From contig CAWIHS010000001.1 in assembly GCA_963836005.1 (NCBI GenBank), forward strand, positions 186,001 to 250,000: a stretch of DNA of 64,000 nt, in the 5' to 3' direction. Each line of letters opens with the position of its first letter. Position 1 is the first letter of the stretch. A program made the position numbers and the translations under genes. Below the pieces are notes generated by a model. The model saw nothing but the letters and a program-made list of their open reading frames with translations, was not told the origin of the DNA and ran no database searches. Positions 1-8,908 of this stretch are shown in pieces. Source of the stretch: CAWIHS01 sp963836005. GTDB taxonomy: Bacteria; Pseudomonadota; Gammaproteobacteria; GRL18.

Positions 1-163
1 CCATATCACTGATGGCTCTGGCCACTGATTCAATATCTGTTAATCGGAGATACGTAAGCGTACCCGGCAGCAAACGTTGATCCAGTAATTCCAGGTTATC
101 ATCTTTCCAGATAATGGGTTTAATCGAATCATGTATTGCCCTTGAATCATTAATCATAATCAT
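1..163 (-). CDS. mtnA: S-methyl-5-thioribose-1-phosphate isomerase, N-terminal part (cut by window edge)
   Basis: Only about the first 54 codons are in the window. The reverse-strand reading contains IKPIIWKDDNLELLDQRLLP followed by an LTDIESVARAISDM-like stretch, the characteristic beginning of MtnA, which isomerises methylthioribose-1-phosphate to methylthioribulose-1-phosphate in methionine salvage. The start at 163 is preceded by a GCAGGAC ribosome site; an ATG two codons later is also possible. It is divergent from the methylthioadenosine deaminase gene, so the pair makes sense as a salvage module sharing a roughly 250-base promoter region. Confidence 0.85.
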   Translation of the reverse strand, partial: MIMINDSRAIHDSIKPIIWKDDNLELLDQRLLPGTLTYLRLTDIESVARAISDM

Positions 164-412
164 CCTTTGTCCTGCTTTTCGTTTGCATTATTTAATCATT
201 ACATGCTATATCTATAAAAACCTGGTCACTGTTAAGCGAATATCTCTCATTTCTGTATAAGTGATTGCTGTCAGGTGATTGTGCAGGTACTACTCGGTAC
301 AGGAGCTGCGCTGTTAAGTTTCACCTGTTTATACTCTAAGAGTATACATGGAACAATGAACTGCCGAGAAGACGTCAGTATACCATTAACGCAAAACCCA
401 AGAGAATCATCA

Positions 413-1747
413 GTGCAACACGCAGATTCAATAATACATGCCGGCTGGATCATTCCAGTTGAACCTGATCAAACAGTTCTGAAACATCACTCACTGGTAA
501 TCCGTCACGGCCTTATTCTGGATATTCTGCCTACCCGTCAATGCCAGCAAAAATATTCTGCAAACATCGAAGATTGTTTGCTGAATCATATTTTAGTGCC
601 GGGATTTGTAAATACCCACACTCATGCAGCCATGAATTTGTTAAGAGGTTATGCTGATGATCTACCACTAATGCAGTGGTTATCTGAACACATCTGGCCG
701 GCAGAAAAGCAATGGGTTGATTATGAATTTGTGCAGCAGGGAACTGAACTGGCAATAGCTGAAATGCTGCGCAGTGGAACAACAACTTTTAATGATATGT
801 ATTTTTTCCCGGACGCGGCGGCTAAAGCAGTCCATCAAACAGGCATCAGGGCTGTTATGGGCCTCATTATCATCGATTTTCCCTCAGCCTGGGCGCAAGA
901 TAGTGAAGAATACCTGCATAAGGGACTAGAGGTACATGAACAATATCGTCATCACCCGTTGATCAGCACAACTTTAGCTCCGCATGCACCCTACACCGTT
1001 GGTGATGAATCCTTGCAAAGGGTTAAAACCTATGCTGCGGAGCTGGATATTCCCATTCATATTCATTTGCATGAAACCAGAGATGAAGTCGAACAGGCAG
1101 TAAAAAATTCTGGCGCACGCCCCATTGAACGTCTTCGGCAGCTGGATTTGTTATCCCCAAGATTGCTCGCAGTGCACATGACACAGCTGCAAGATGATGA
1201 AATTCAACTACTCAAGGAACATGAAGTCAATGTTATACATTGCCCTGAATCAAATTTGAAACTGGCCAGTGGCTTCTGTCAGGTGCACAGTCTGCTTGAA
1301 CGTAGTATCAATGTAGCCATTGGAACAGACGGTGCGGCAGCTAATAATGATCTGGATATGCTGGGTGAAATGCGCTCTGCTGCCTTACTGTCCAAAGCAG
1401 TCGCACAAGATGCCGCAGCTGTACCCGCATTTACTGCACTTAAAATGGCTACTCTCAACGGCGCCATAGCTCTGGGTCTGGATACAATAACCGGTTCACT
1501 GGTCAACGGAAAAGCTGCCGATATCACAGCAATTGAGCTGAACAGTATCGAATCTCTTCCTCTCTATAATCCAGTCTCTCAGTTAGTCTACTCCAGCTGT
1601 AGAGATCAGGTGACCGATGTCTGGGTTCAGGGCAAACATCTTTTGAATAAACGCAGATTAACGACCCTGGATGAACAACAATTGTTAATCACGGTTGAAC
1701 ATTGGCAAAATAAAATACTTAATACAAATTCAAAACAGGCTAATTAA
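413..1747 (+). CDS. mtaD: 5'-methylthioadenosine/S-adenosylhomocysteine deaminase (amidohydrolase family)
   Basis: Metal-dependent amidohydrolase of the TRZ/ATZ group that deaminates methylthioadenosine or S-adenosylhomocysteine to the inosine derivative. Visible metal and catalytic motifs are NTHTHAAM, LAPHAPYTV, IHIHLHET and GTDGAAANNDLDM, in the family order. The frame is open back to a GTG at 275 (490 residues), with an ATG at 356. I prefer the GTG at 413: it gives about 444 residues, the usual length, begins immediately before the family-typical HAGWIIPVEPD segment, and has AAGAGAA just upstream. The extension before 413 does not look like this family. It is divergent from mtnA and upstream of ubiG-gph. 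Confidence 0.9.
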   Translation: MQHADSIIHAGWIIPVEPDQTVLKHHSLVIRHGLILDILPTRQCQQKYSANIEDCLLNHILVPGFVNTHTHAAMNLLRGYADDLPLMQWLSEHIWPAEKQWVDYEFVQQGTELAIAEMLRSGTTTFNDMYFFPDAAAKAVHQTGIRAVMGLIIIDFPSAWAQDSEEYLHKGLEVHEQYRHHPLISTTLAPHAPYTVGDESLQRVKTYAAELDIPIHIHLHETRDEVEQAVKNSGARPIERLRQLDLLSPRLLAVHMTQLQDDEIQLLKEHEVNVIHCPESNLKLASGFCQVHSLLERSINVAIGTDGAAANNDLDMLGEMRSAALLSKAVAQDAAAVPAFTALKMATLNGAIALGLDTITGSLVNGKAADITAIELNSIESLPLYNPVSQLVYSSCRDQVTDVWVQGKHLLNKRRLTTLDEQQLLITVEHWQNKILNTNSKQAN

Positions 1748-1820
1748 AACTGATCATCTGGCTCATCACAGCTAATGCTGTCACTGGATTTTAGGCTGTC
1801 AATCACTGATAATATCGCTT

Positions 1821-1970
1821 CATACCTAGGTACTTAAGGATAATTGAGTGTTTGTGGAAGAAGTTTTTATAGCCATGGACGGCTATAAAAAGCCTACATG
1901 GAAGTATTTACGGCGTCTTCTGGAACAAATACTCGATTATCCGCACCTGATTTTGCTTAAGTACCTACCT
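1821..1970. repeat. Nested palindromic repeat element B1 between mtaD and ubiG
   Basis: An imperfect long inverted repeat: GGTACTTAAGGATAATTGAG at 1829-1848 is mirrored by CTCGATTATCC and CTTAAGTACC at about 1933-1965. In the centre lies a perfect hairpin, TTTTTATAGCC (1864-1874) / GGCTATAAAAA (1881-1891) with loop ATGGAC. The outer arm resembles sequences near 41270 and 55530. It is probably a small non-autonomous mobile element, and it could also act as a terminator or cruciform. Confidence 0.6.
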
Positions 1971-2006
1971 ATGAATATCGCTTAACACTTCATTGGGTAT
2001 TCAAGC

Positions 2007-2729
2007 ATGACTCAAACTGTCGCAGCACAGAAAAATATCGATACAAACGAAATCGCCAAATTTGAAGCAATAGCATCCCGCTGGTGGGATCCACAGGGTG
2101 AATTCAAACCTCTGCACGCCTTAAACCCTGCACGCCTGGAATATATTCTGCAGCGCAGCGGGAGCCTGAGAGGAAAAAAAGTGCTCGACGTCGGCTGCGG
2201 CGGCGGCATTTTGTCCGAAAGTATGGCTAAAGAAAACGCTGATGTGACCGGCATTGATATGGGTGAGGCTAATTTGTCGGTGGCGAAAATGCATCTTTTT
2301 GAATCCGGGCTCAGTGTTAACTACCGGAAGATAACCGTAGAAGAACTGGCAGAACAGCAAACTGGAAAATTTGATGTTGTGACCTGTCTGGAAATGCTTG
2401 AACATGTACCCGATCCAGGTTCCATTATCCATGCCTGCAAACAACTGCTCAAACCAGACGGTCATTTGTTTTTTTCCACCGTAAACCGTAATTTAAAATC
2501 CTATGCACTGGCTATTATTGGTGCTGAATATATTTTGAATATACTGCCCAGAGGAACCCACGACTTTAAAAAATTTATCCGCCCGTCAGAAATGGATCAA
2601 TGGATAAGAGAGGCTGGGTTGAAAACGCAAGCTCTTTGCGGAATGACCTATAACCCATTAACCGGCAGTTGCGTTCTCAGTAATGACATAGATGTTAATT
2701 ACCTGATGCATGTCAGACACTGCGATTAG
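2007..2729 (+). CDS. ubiG: Bifunctional ubiquinone O-methyltransferase UbiG
   Basis: A SAM-dependent methyltransferase that makes both O-methylations in ubiquinone biosynthesis. At 240 residues it matches the family. It starts with the typical EIAKFEAIASRWWDPQGEF segment and carries SAM-binding motif I LDVGCGGGILSESMA around residues 60-75, then GIDMG (motif II) and CLEMLEHVPDP. The phosphatase gene gph follows 21 bases later, an arrangement common in gammaproteobacteria, so the two are probably co-transcribed. Confidence 0.95.
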   Translation: MTQTVAAQKNIDTNEIAKFEAIASRWWDPQGEFKPLHALNPARLEYILQRSGSLRGKKVLDVGCGGGILSESMAKENADVTGIDMGEANLSVAKMHLFESGLSVNYRKITVEELAEQQTGKFDVVTCLEMLEHVPDPGSIIHACKQLLKPDGHLFFSTVNRNLKSYALAIIGAEYILNILPRGTHDFKKFIRPSEMDQWIREAGLKTQALCGMTYNPLTGSCVLSNDIDVNYLMHVRHCD

Positions 2730-2750
2730 TAATCGCCTGGGTTATTGTAC

Positions 2751-3401
2751 ATGATAAAAGCTGTGCTTTTCGATCTCGACGGTACATTTGCTGATACTGC
2801 ACCGGATCTGGCCTATGCGCTTAACCAGGTATTGCTGCAGGAGAACCTCCGCGCACTGCCTTACGAGCAGATCCGGCCGGTAGTTTCTCATGGCGGTATG
2901 GCGCTGATCAAACTGGGCTTTAAAAACGTGTCCCCTGAAAGTTCAGATTTTGAACGGCTGCGTCAGGACTTGCTGGACATCTATAAAAATAATATCTCTC
3001 GACATACCAGGCTTTTTGCAGGCATGGATCACCTGCTTGATCGACTGGAAAAAACCAATATACAATGGGGTATTGTAACCAACAAGCCGTCCTGGTTAAC
3101 GGATCCCCTGATGTCTGATCTGGGTTTAAGCCAGCGAGCTGCTGTGATCGTTAGCGGGGATACCACCGTTGAAAGAAAACCGCATCCTTTGCCTCTGCTT
3201 TATGCCTGTGAACTAATGCAGTGTGAACCGGAGGAATGCCTTTATATTGGTGATGCTGAACGGGACATTATTGCCGGCAACAGGGCCGGCATGAAAACGA
3301 TTGCGGCAATGTTTGGTTATATAGAAGAAACTGACAACCCTGAAAACTGGGGTGCTGATGCCATGATCAATAAACCGCTGGATATTGAAAAACACCTCTA
3401 A
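2751..3401 (+). CDS. gph: HAD-family phosphoglycolate phosphatase
   Basis: A HAD hydrolase of about 216 residues that probably removes phosphate from 2-phosphoglycolate formed by DNA repair or oxygenation. HAD motif I is FDLDGTFADTAPDL at the N-terminus (the usual second Thr/Val position is Phe), motif II is in the IVTNKP region, motif III in KPHPLPLL and motif IV is YIGDAERDIIAGNRAGM. An upstream TTG at 2745 is in frame but the ATG at 2751 fits the family start better. It follows ubiG and reads into the start of hpnC. The related activity MupP cannot be excluded. Confidence 0.85.
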   Translation: MIKAVLFDLDGTFADTAPDLAYALNQVLLQENLRALPYEQIRPVVSHGGMALIKLGFKNVSPESSDFERLRQDLLDIYKNNISRHTRLFAGMDHLLDRLEKTNIQWGIVTNKPSWLTDPLMSDLGLSQRAAVIVSGDTTVERKPHPLPLLYACELMQCEPEECLYIGDAERDIIAGNRAGMKTIAAMFGYIEETDNPENWGADAMINKPLDIEKHL

Positions 3402-3411
3402 ATCAGGCTAT

Positions 3412-4284
3412 ATGAGCAATCCGTTACTCGCAGAATCTTATGCTCATTGCCTGGACATAGCCCGCAATCACTATGAAAATTTTCCTGTGGCCTCACGTTT
3501 TCTGCACAAAAACCTTCGCGCGCCAATCAGTGTTGTCTATGCGTTTGCACGAAATGCTGACGATTTTGCAGATGAGGGGGAATTAAGTCCCAGCCAGCGA
3601 CTGGCGTATCTGGATAACTATTCGTCTGAACTGCAAAAAATCGAATTGAATGAAGCAAGTCACGAACCTGTATTTATTGCCTTAAAAGATGTCATCAATC
3701 GGTATCATATCCCCCTGCTCTTATTTCATGATCTGCTGCAGGCTTTTAGAACAGATGTCAGCAAAAAACGCTATCAGACTTTTTCTGATTTACTGGATTA
3801 CTGTCGTTTGTCTGCCAATCCTGTGGGCAGGATCCTGCTGTATATACACCAGTCTCAATCAGCATCAACAATTGTTACGGACAGGAACCTTGTCAGTTCC
3901 GATGCTGTTTGCACCGGCCTGCAATTGATTAACTTTTTTCAGGATATCGCCCAGGACTATACTGAAAACAGGCGAATTTATCTCCCTCTAGAGGATATGC
4001 AACGTTTTAATGTAGCTGAAAGTGATCTGGCCAGAAAAATTAATGATTTTAATACCCAGGCATTAATGAAATTTCAGCTGCAACGAGCAAGAACCATTTA
4101 CCAGCAGGGCAAGCCGCTATGTCGCAATCTGTCCGGCAGATTTGGCTTTGAAATACGAATGATTTATGCCGCCGGTGACAGAGTTTTACATAAACTTGAA
4201 CTTCATACCGCTGATATTTATGCCAGACCAAGGCTAAATTATGCTGATAAACTGGCGATTATCAGGCACGCCATATTAAGTTGA
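3412..4284 (+). CDS. hpnC: Squalene/phytoene synthase family protein, HpnC type
   Basis: A trans-isoprenyl diphosphate head-to-head synthase of about 290 residues. The two aspartate-rich motifs are visible: ARNADDFADEG near residue 50 and NFFQDIAQDYTENRRIYLP near residue 180, the latter typical of squalene synthases. HpnC acts with HpnD and HpnE in the three-step bacterial route to squalene. No hpnD or hpnE is nearby, so either the partners lie elsewhere or the enzyme has another isoprenoid role. The start is taken at the ATG at 3412, ten bases after the gph stop; a TTG start at 3385 inside gph is less likely. Confidence 0.8.
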   Translation: MSNPLLAESYAHCLDIARNHYENFPVASRFLHKNLRAPISVVYAFARNADDFADEGELSPSQRLAYLDNYSSELQKIELNEASHEPVFIALKDVINRYHIPLLLFHDLLQAFRTDVSKKRYQTFSDLLDYCRLSANPVGRILLYIHQSQSASTIVTDRNLVSSDAVCTGLQLINFFQDIAQDYTENRRIYLPLEDMQRFNVAESDLARKINDFNTQALMKFQLQRARTIYQQGKPLCRNLSGRFGFEIRMIYAAGDRVLHKLELHTADIYARPRLNYADKLAIIRHAILS

Positions 4285-4303
4285 TGAACAAGTGAACAGA
4301 CTA

Positions 4304-5017
4304 TCAATCCGACAAATAATATTCTACGGTTGAAACCACCCGGATGCGTTTGATATGCGGGTTGTTATTATCCCTGGCCGTAATACTGAACTGCCCTTGA
4401 GAAGCCCGTTTGATTTTGCCTAATCTGCTTTGTGAATCTTCTGCAAATTTTAAAGCCACGGCTCTGGCTTTAGTCGTTGCCTGCTCGATCATCATCGGTT
4501 TGATTTGATTCAGACGGTTAAAAAGATACTCCGTTCTGGTCTGATAACCATCCCCGGTAAAAGCAATGCCCTGTTTACCCAGTTGCGCCAAATTGCTCAT
4601 AATAGAGCGTATCTTGTCAATATTGGCAGAATATACAGTGACCGTCTGAACGGCAGAATATCTATATTCCGGCGCAGCTGAATTGTTGAATCTCTGGGCA
4701 GATTTATCGGTGATCACTGGAACCGATAAAGAGACTTCTGCAGCATCAACTCCCTGCTGTTCAAGAAACGTCCTGATTTTAACAGTACTGTTTTCAATAG
4801 CGGTGTATAAAGCTGTTAACTCATTACTGGCCACTGTAAACTGAATAGGCCAAATCACAATATCTGCAGGATATTCTGCTTCCGCCAGCCCTTTGACTGT
4901 CACTGATCGATCATATTCCTTGAAAGTGCTTACCGCCTGGCCCAGCAGATATCCCAACGAACTAAACCCCAGAAAGATAAAAAAGCCCAGGGTTAAAGCG
5001 TTATGTTTATTGTACAT
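4304..5017 (-). CDS. SIMPL domain (DUF541) exported protein
   Basis: A 237-residue protein with an N-terminal hydrophobic segment (about residues 9-27) that anchors it or serves as a signal, followed by a SIMPL domain: YDRSVTVKGLAEAEYPAD, the central KARAVALKFAEDSQSRLGKI helix and the C-terminal RVVSTVEYYL strand are hallmarks. SIMPL proteins form periplasmic oligomers linked loosely to oxidative stress, with no defined reaction. AGGAAAAC lies upstream of the ATG. It is convergent with hpnC and stands alone. Confidence 0.8.
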   Translation of the reverse strand: MYNKHNALTLGFFIFLGFSSLGYLLGQAVSTFKEYDRSVTVKGLAEAEYPADIVIWPIQFTVASNELTALYTAIENSTVKIRTFLEQQGVDAAEVSLSVPVITDKSAQRFNNSAAPEYRYSAVQTVTVYSANIDKIRSIMSNLAQLGKQGIAFTGDGYQTRTEYLFNRLNQIKPMMIEQATTKARAVALKFAEDSQSRLGKIKRASQGQFSITARDNNNPHIKRIRVVSTVEYYLSD

Positions 5018-5244
5018 AGTTGTTTTCCTGATTTTGTATGATCTGAAATGTCAATGTCGAACCACGATATGGAGCCTGCACAAGTGTTTTGACTGCTGCA
5101 AACGTTAAATAATAGTTCCAATAGGATAAAAAAAATTAATGGAGTAGTTTACTTGGTGAAATGTAACCAATGTCACATCAATAACTGCATATTTATATAT
5201 AATAATATTATTATTTAATAATTAATATCAAATTTGGAGATTTT

Positions 5245-5556
5245 ATGAAAACACTAACTAGTGCGATTTTATTCTCGCTCATAACAACAGCAACAGTCAA
5301 TGCTGAACAGGCTGCAGTTCTCGATACGGAACTGTATGACTGTAATTTTGCCGCTGAAACAGCTCAGCATGCGGTTGAAAATAAAGCCTCAGGCATAACC
5401 ATTAATGAGTTTTTAAAACTTGCTAAAGACATACCACCCAGTTATCAGAAGGAGTTTTATATCAACTTTACAGCCCTGGGTTACCGGTATGATAATCAGC
5501 AGCAGGCATTTGATGCGGCCTACCAGATGTGTACCAGTCATAAAGCCAGAGGTTAA
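5245..5556 (+). CDS. Small secreted protein of unknown function
   Basis: A 103-residue product with a clean signal peptide (MKTLTSAILFSLITTATVNA, cleavage before EQA). The mature part is about 83 residues, with two cysteines (one in LYDCNF, one in YQMCTSH) that could form a disulfide. A TTTGGAG ribosome site precedes the ATG, and an AT-rich region with TATATATAAT-like promoter sequence lies upstream. A strong hairpin terminator follows at 5568-5612, so it is a single-gene unit. I do not recognise the family. Confidence 0.7.
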   Translation: MKTLTSAILFSLITTATVNAEQAAVLDTELYDCNFAAETAQHAVENKASGITINEFLKLAKDIPPSYQKEFYINFTALGYRYDNQQQAFDAAYQMCTSHKARG

Positions 5557-5567
5557 TCAAGGCTCTA

Positions 5568-5616
5568 AAAACCTGTTAAGCCCTGTTCATATACAGGGGC
5601 TTAACAGGTTTTGGTT
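5568..5616 (+). terminator. Intrinsic terminator after the small secreted protein
   Basis: The arms AAAACCTGTTAAGCCCTG (5568-5585) and CAGGGGCTTAACAGGTTTT (5594-5612) form an 18-base-pair stem with a single bulged G and an 8-base loop, followed by more T residues. It could also work for transcription from the opposite side. Confidence 0.8.
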
Positions 5617-5673
5617 TTAAAATATTTTAGCGATAGCGCTAAGCAATGATCAGGACAAAAACTATCGTGAGTC

Positions 5674-6849
5674 TCAAACATATTGTCCGGCACAAAAACC
5701 CGATGACCATGCCCACTGGAAATTATATCCTCCAAGATGCCCGGTAACGTCAACTACCTCTCCGATAAAAAAAAGACCTTCTACCTTTTTACTTTGCATG
5801 GTTTTAGATGACAGTTCCTGTGTATCAATACCTCCCACAGTAACTTCCGCGACTCGATAACCTGCTGTTCCAGACGGCCAGAATGCCCATTGCTGAAAAC
5901 AGCTGGAGACGTGCTTTAGCTGCTCATCATTATATTGTTTGAGGGGTAAATTTATGCTGTTTAATTCACAAACCTTGTCTACAAAACGAGCAGGTAATAA
6001 TTGAGAAAGTATATTCTTGGGTAATGAATTCGCCTTGATGGTTTGTTGTTCCAGCAGCCAGAAATAGAGATCGAGCCTGGGCAGAACATTAATCATAATC
6101 GGCCCGCCTGCCTGCCAATATGAAGAAATTTGTAATACTGCGGGTCCGCTGATGCCTGTATGAGTAAATAATATATTTTCGGTAAAATTTTGACTGTTAT
6201 GACTGACTTCAGCTTCAACAGAAATACCAGCTAGTGAGTTAAAGTTTTTACGATCCCTGTCATTATAAGTCAAGGGAACCAGTCCTGGTCGAGTGGGAAC
6301 CACATGTACAGCAAATTGACGAGCTAATCGCAGACCCAGGTCGCTGGCTCCCATTTTGCGCACGGATAGTCCACCCGTAGCAATGACCAGAGATTGCGCG
6401 CAGTAATTGCCTGTTGAAGTCTCGATCTTAAATAAAGTATCGCGCTGAACAGAACCAATATCACAATTTAACTGAATAGTAACACGATGCTTTGTACATT
6501 CAGCTAATAGCATCTTTACTATATCTCTGGCACTGCGGTCACAGAATAATTGCCCCAGAGTTTTCTCATGCCAGGGAATATCATATTCAGCTAAAAGTGC
6601 CAGAAAGTCATAATTTTGAAAACGTGATAATGCCGATTTACAAAAGTGAGGGTTTTGTGAAAGATAATATTCAGCGCTGATATTGTAATTGGTAAAATTA
6701 CAGCGTCCTCCCCCGGAAATCAGTATTTTCTTGCCGATTTTTTCGGCATGATCCAGTATCATGACCTGTCGTCCGCGTTTACCGGCCTCAATCGCACACA
6801 TCAACCCTGCGGCACTGGCCCCGATAATCAGCACATCATAATTTTTCAT
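5674..6849 (-). CDS. BaiN/RdsA-type (HI0933-like, YhiN) FAD-dependent oxidoreductase
   Basis: A 391-residue flavoprotein. The N-terminal dinucleotide-binding site is DVLIIGASAAGLMCAIEAG (a variant GxSxxG), followed by the family motif KKILISGGGRCNFTN and the internal ATGGLSVRKMGASDLG. The C-terminal FFIGEVVDVTGHLGGYNFQW closes the FAD site as in the YhiN/HI0933 family. The physiological substrate of most members is unknown. It is transcribed alone on the minus strand. Confidence 0.85.
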   Translation of the reverse strand: MKNYDVLIIGASAAGLMCAIEAGKRGRQVMILDHAEKIGKKILISGGGRCNFTNYNISAEYYLSQNPHFCKSALSRFQNYDFLALLAEYDIPWHEKTLGQLFCDRSARDIVKMLLAECTKHRVTIQLNCDIGSVQRDTLFKIETSTGNYCAQSLVIATGGLSVRKMGASDLGLRLARQFAVHVVPTRPGLVPLTYNDRDRKNFNSLAGISVEAEVSHNSQNFTENILFTHTGISGPAVLQISSYWQAGGPIMINVLPRLDLYFWLLEQQTIKANSLPKNILSQLLPARFVDKVCELNSINLPLKQYNDEQLKHVSSCFQQWAFWPSGTAGYRVAEVTVGGIDTQELSSKTMQSKKVEGLFFIGEVVDVTGHLGGYNFQWAWSSGFCAGQYV

Positions 6850-7104
6850 ATAAAGATAAATTAGGTTAGAATTAGCCTGCTTAGAATAACAAATAATCCT
6901 GAATAACTCAGTTTAATCGTATCTAAAGCACCACAGGTGTTGAAGATACATGACTTTACAGGTTATTTTAGGTTTAACTGCTGCCCCACTCCTACGAGTG
7001 AATCCAGAATGTTCTAATAAAGCCTCCGGCCACTCAATAACTGATTTCAGTTCATTGGATACTCCTGGCAGGTTTAACTGATTTATTGAGGATAATGATT
7101 GTTT

Positions 7105-7314
7105 ATGTCTGAACTTGAAAATCGTGTTGTAGAGCTGGAAATCAAAATTTCACATCAGGAACATACCATTGAAGAATTGAATCAAATGGTAATAACATTG
7201 CAACAGCACAATGATTTATTACAGCAGAAACAAAAAATTATCCAGCAAATGATTGTCGCTCTGCAGGATACCGCTCAAAAAGAAAACGCCGACCCCCCAC
7301 CGCCGCATTATTAG
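7105..7314 (+). CDS. slyX: SlyX family protein
   Basis: A 69-residue, nearly all-helical coiled-coil protein: ELENRVVELEIKISHQEHTI followed by Gln/Leu heptads and ending in the proline-rich PPPPHY that typifies SlyX. Function is not established; the name comes from phage lysis genetics. The start at ATG 7105 is favoured over an in-frame TTG at 7099, with GAGGAT about 12 bases upstream. Confidence 0.85.
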   Translation: MSELENRVVELEIKISHQEHTIEELNQMVITLQQHNDLLQQKQKIIQQMIVALQDTAQKENADPPPPHY

Positions 7315-7376
7315 CCCATGCATCCCTGTGTCTGTGTATAAAAGACAATGTCATATTTCTCGCTATACTCTAAATT

Positions 7377-8908
7377 ATGACTAAACAGGAATCATTCGAT
7401 TTTATCCAGTCCAGCATCAATATCGCTGCCAGTCTGTTAATAGTGGTTATTGGCACCATTGTGCTGGCTATTGTGATTATTTATCTGCTGGATATCACCC
7501 AAAGCAAACAGGCGCTGCGAAAAAATTATCCGGTAGTCAGTCATTTTCGCTATTTTTTTGAAAAGCTGGGAGGCTTTTTTCGTCAATATTTTTTTCTATG
7601 GACCGTGAAGAAATGCCGTTTAACCGGGCGCAACGTTCCTGGGTGTATCGCGCAGCCAAAGATATCGACACCACTACAGCATTTGGTTCTACCCATGATT
7701 TAACCATCACCGGTTCACATTTGTTCGTCAACACCCCTTTTCCAACGCTGGGCAAAGATGCGACTGGAATAAAGCCCATTATCATTGGAGCCGGGTGTAA
7801 ACACCCGTATCAGGCCAAATTACTGTTCAATATTTCAGGCATGTCCTTTGGCGCCCTGTCCAGACCGGCAATTAAGGCGTTATCACATGGCGCCAAACTG
7901 GCTGGCTGCTGGCTTAACAACGGTGAAGGCGGGTTATCTCCTTTTCATCTCCAGGGCGGTTGCGATCTGGTCTTTCAGATAGGCACTGCCAAATACGGGG
8001 TAAGAGACAAGGCCGGTAATTTCAGTGATGAGAAATTACGTCTGCTAAGCGACCGGGAAGAAGTCAAAATGTTTGAAATCAAACTCAGTCAGGGTGCCAA
8101 ACCGGGTAAAGGCGGTATCTTGCCGGCCAACAAGGTGACCGCAGAAATCGCTGACATACGCGGCATCCCGGAAGGCGAGCCATCTATCAGCCCAAACCGT
8201 CATGAAGATATTAGCTCTAATTCTGAGTTACTGGACTTAATAGAACATATTCGTCATGTCACAGGCAAGCCGGTTGGTTTCAAGTGCGTTATCGGCAGTT
8301 ATGGCTGGCTGGAAGATTTGTTCAATGAAATTAAAGCCCGAGGTGCTGGCTGCGCGCCTGACTTTATCACTATCGACAGCGCTGATGGCGGAACCGGCGC
8401 CGCACCGGTAAGTCTGATGGATTACATGGGACTCAGTATTCGTGAAAGCCTGCCTATTGTGGTTAATAAGCTTATCGAGCATCAGCTTAAAGAACGCGTT
8501 AAGGTGATCGCTTCCGGTAAACTGATCAATCCTTCAGATGTTGCCTGGGCTTTATGTGTAGGGGCTGACTTTATTGTTTCTGCACGTGGTTTTATGTTTA
8601 CACTGGGCTGTATCCAGGCCATGCATTGCAATAAAAACACCTGTCCAACCGGTATTACCACTCATAATCCACGCCTGCAGCAGGGTCTTGATCCGAATCT
8701 CAAGGCGGCCAGAGTTCAGCATTATGTCAAAAACATGCTGCATGAAGTCGGTGTCATTGCCCACTCCTGCGGCGTACGAGAACCACGCGAATTAACCAGG
8801 CACCATTGTCGAATTATACAGGATGATGGCAAGTCAATTTTTCTGGATGAGTTATACCCTATTCGAGAATCACGCAGAACGTCAAAACAGCGGGGCGTGT
8901 CATCATAA
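7377..8908 (+). CDS. Membrane-anchored FMN-binding glutamate synthase family protein, interrupted by a one-base frameshift
   Basis: Two reading frames make up one gene. The first (from ATG 7377) gives the N-terminal membrane helix (SLLIVVIGTIVLAIVIIYLL) and runs to FEKLGGFFRQYFF. The protein then continues in the -1 frame as MDREEMPFNRAQRSW, exactly where family members are continuous. The switch lies at a run of seven T (7589-7595). The second part (7598-8908) holds the GltB-like FMN barrel with NISGMSFGALS, ITIDSADGGTGAAP and the iron-sulfur-type CNKNTCPTGI. The physiological reaction of stand-alone members is unclear. The break may be a real mutation, an assembly error in a homopolymer, or programmed slippage. 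Confidence 0.8.
7589..7596 (+). other. T-run slippery site at the reading-frame break
   Basis: In the upstream frame the bases read TAT TTT TTT CTA, so the last T of TAT plus TTT TTT is a perfect X XXY YYZ slippery heptamer. A single -1 slip restores the full-length family protein. It lies within the FMN-binding glutamate synthase-like gene. Confidence 0.5.
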
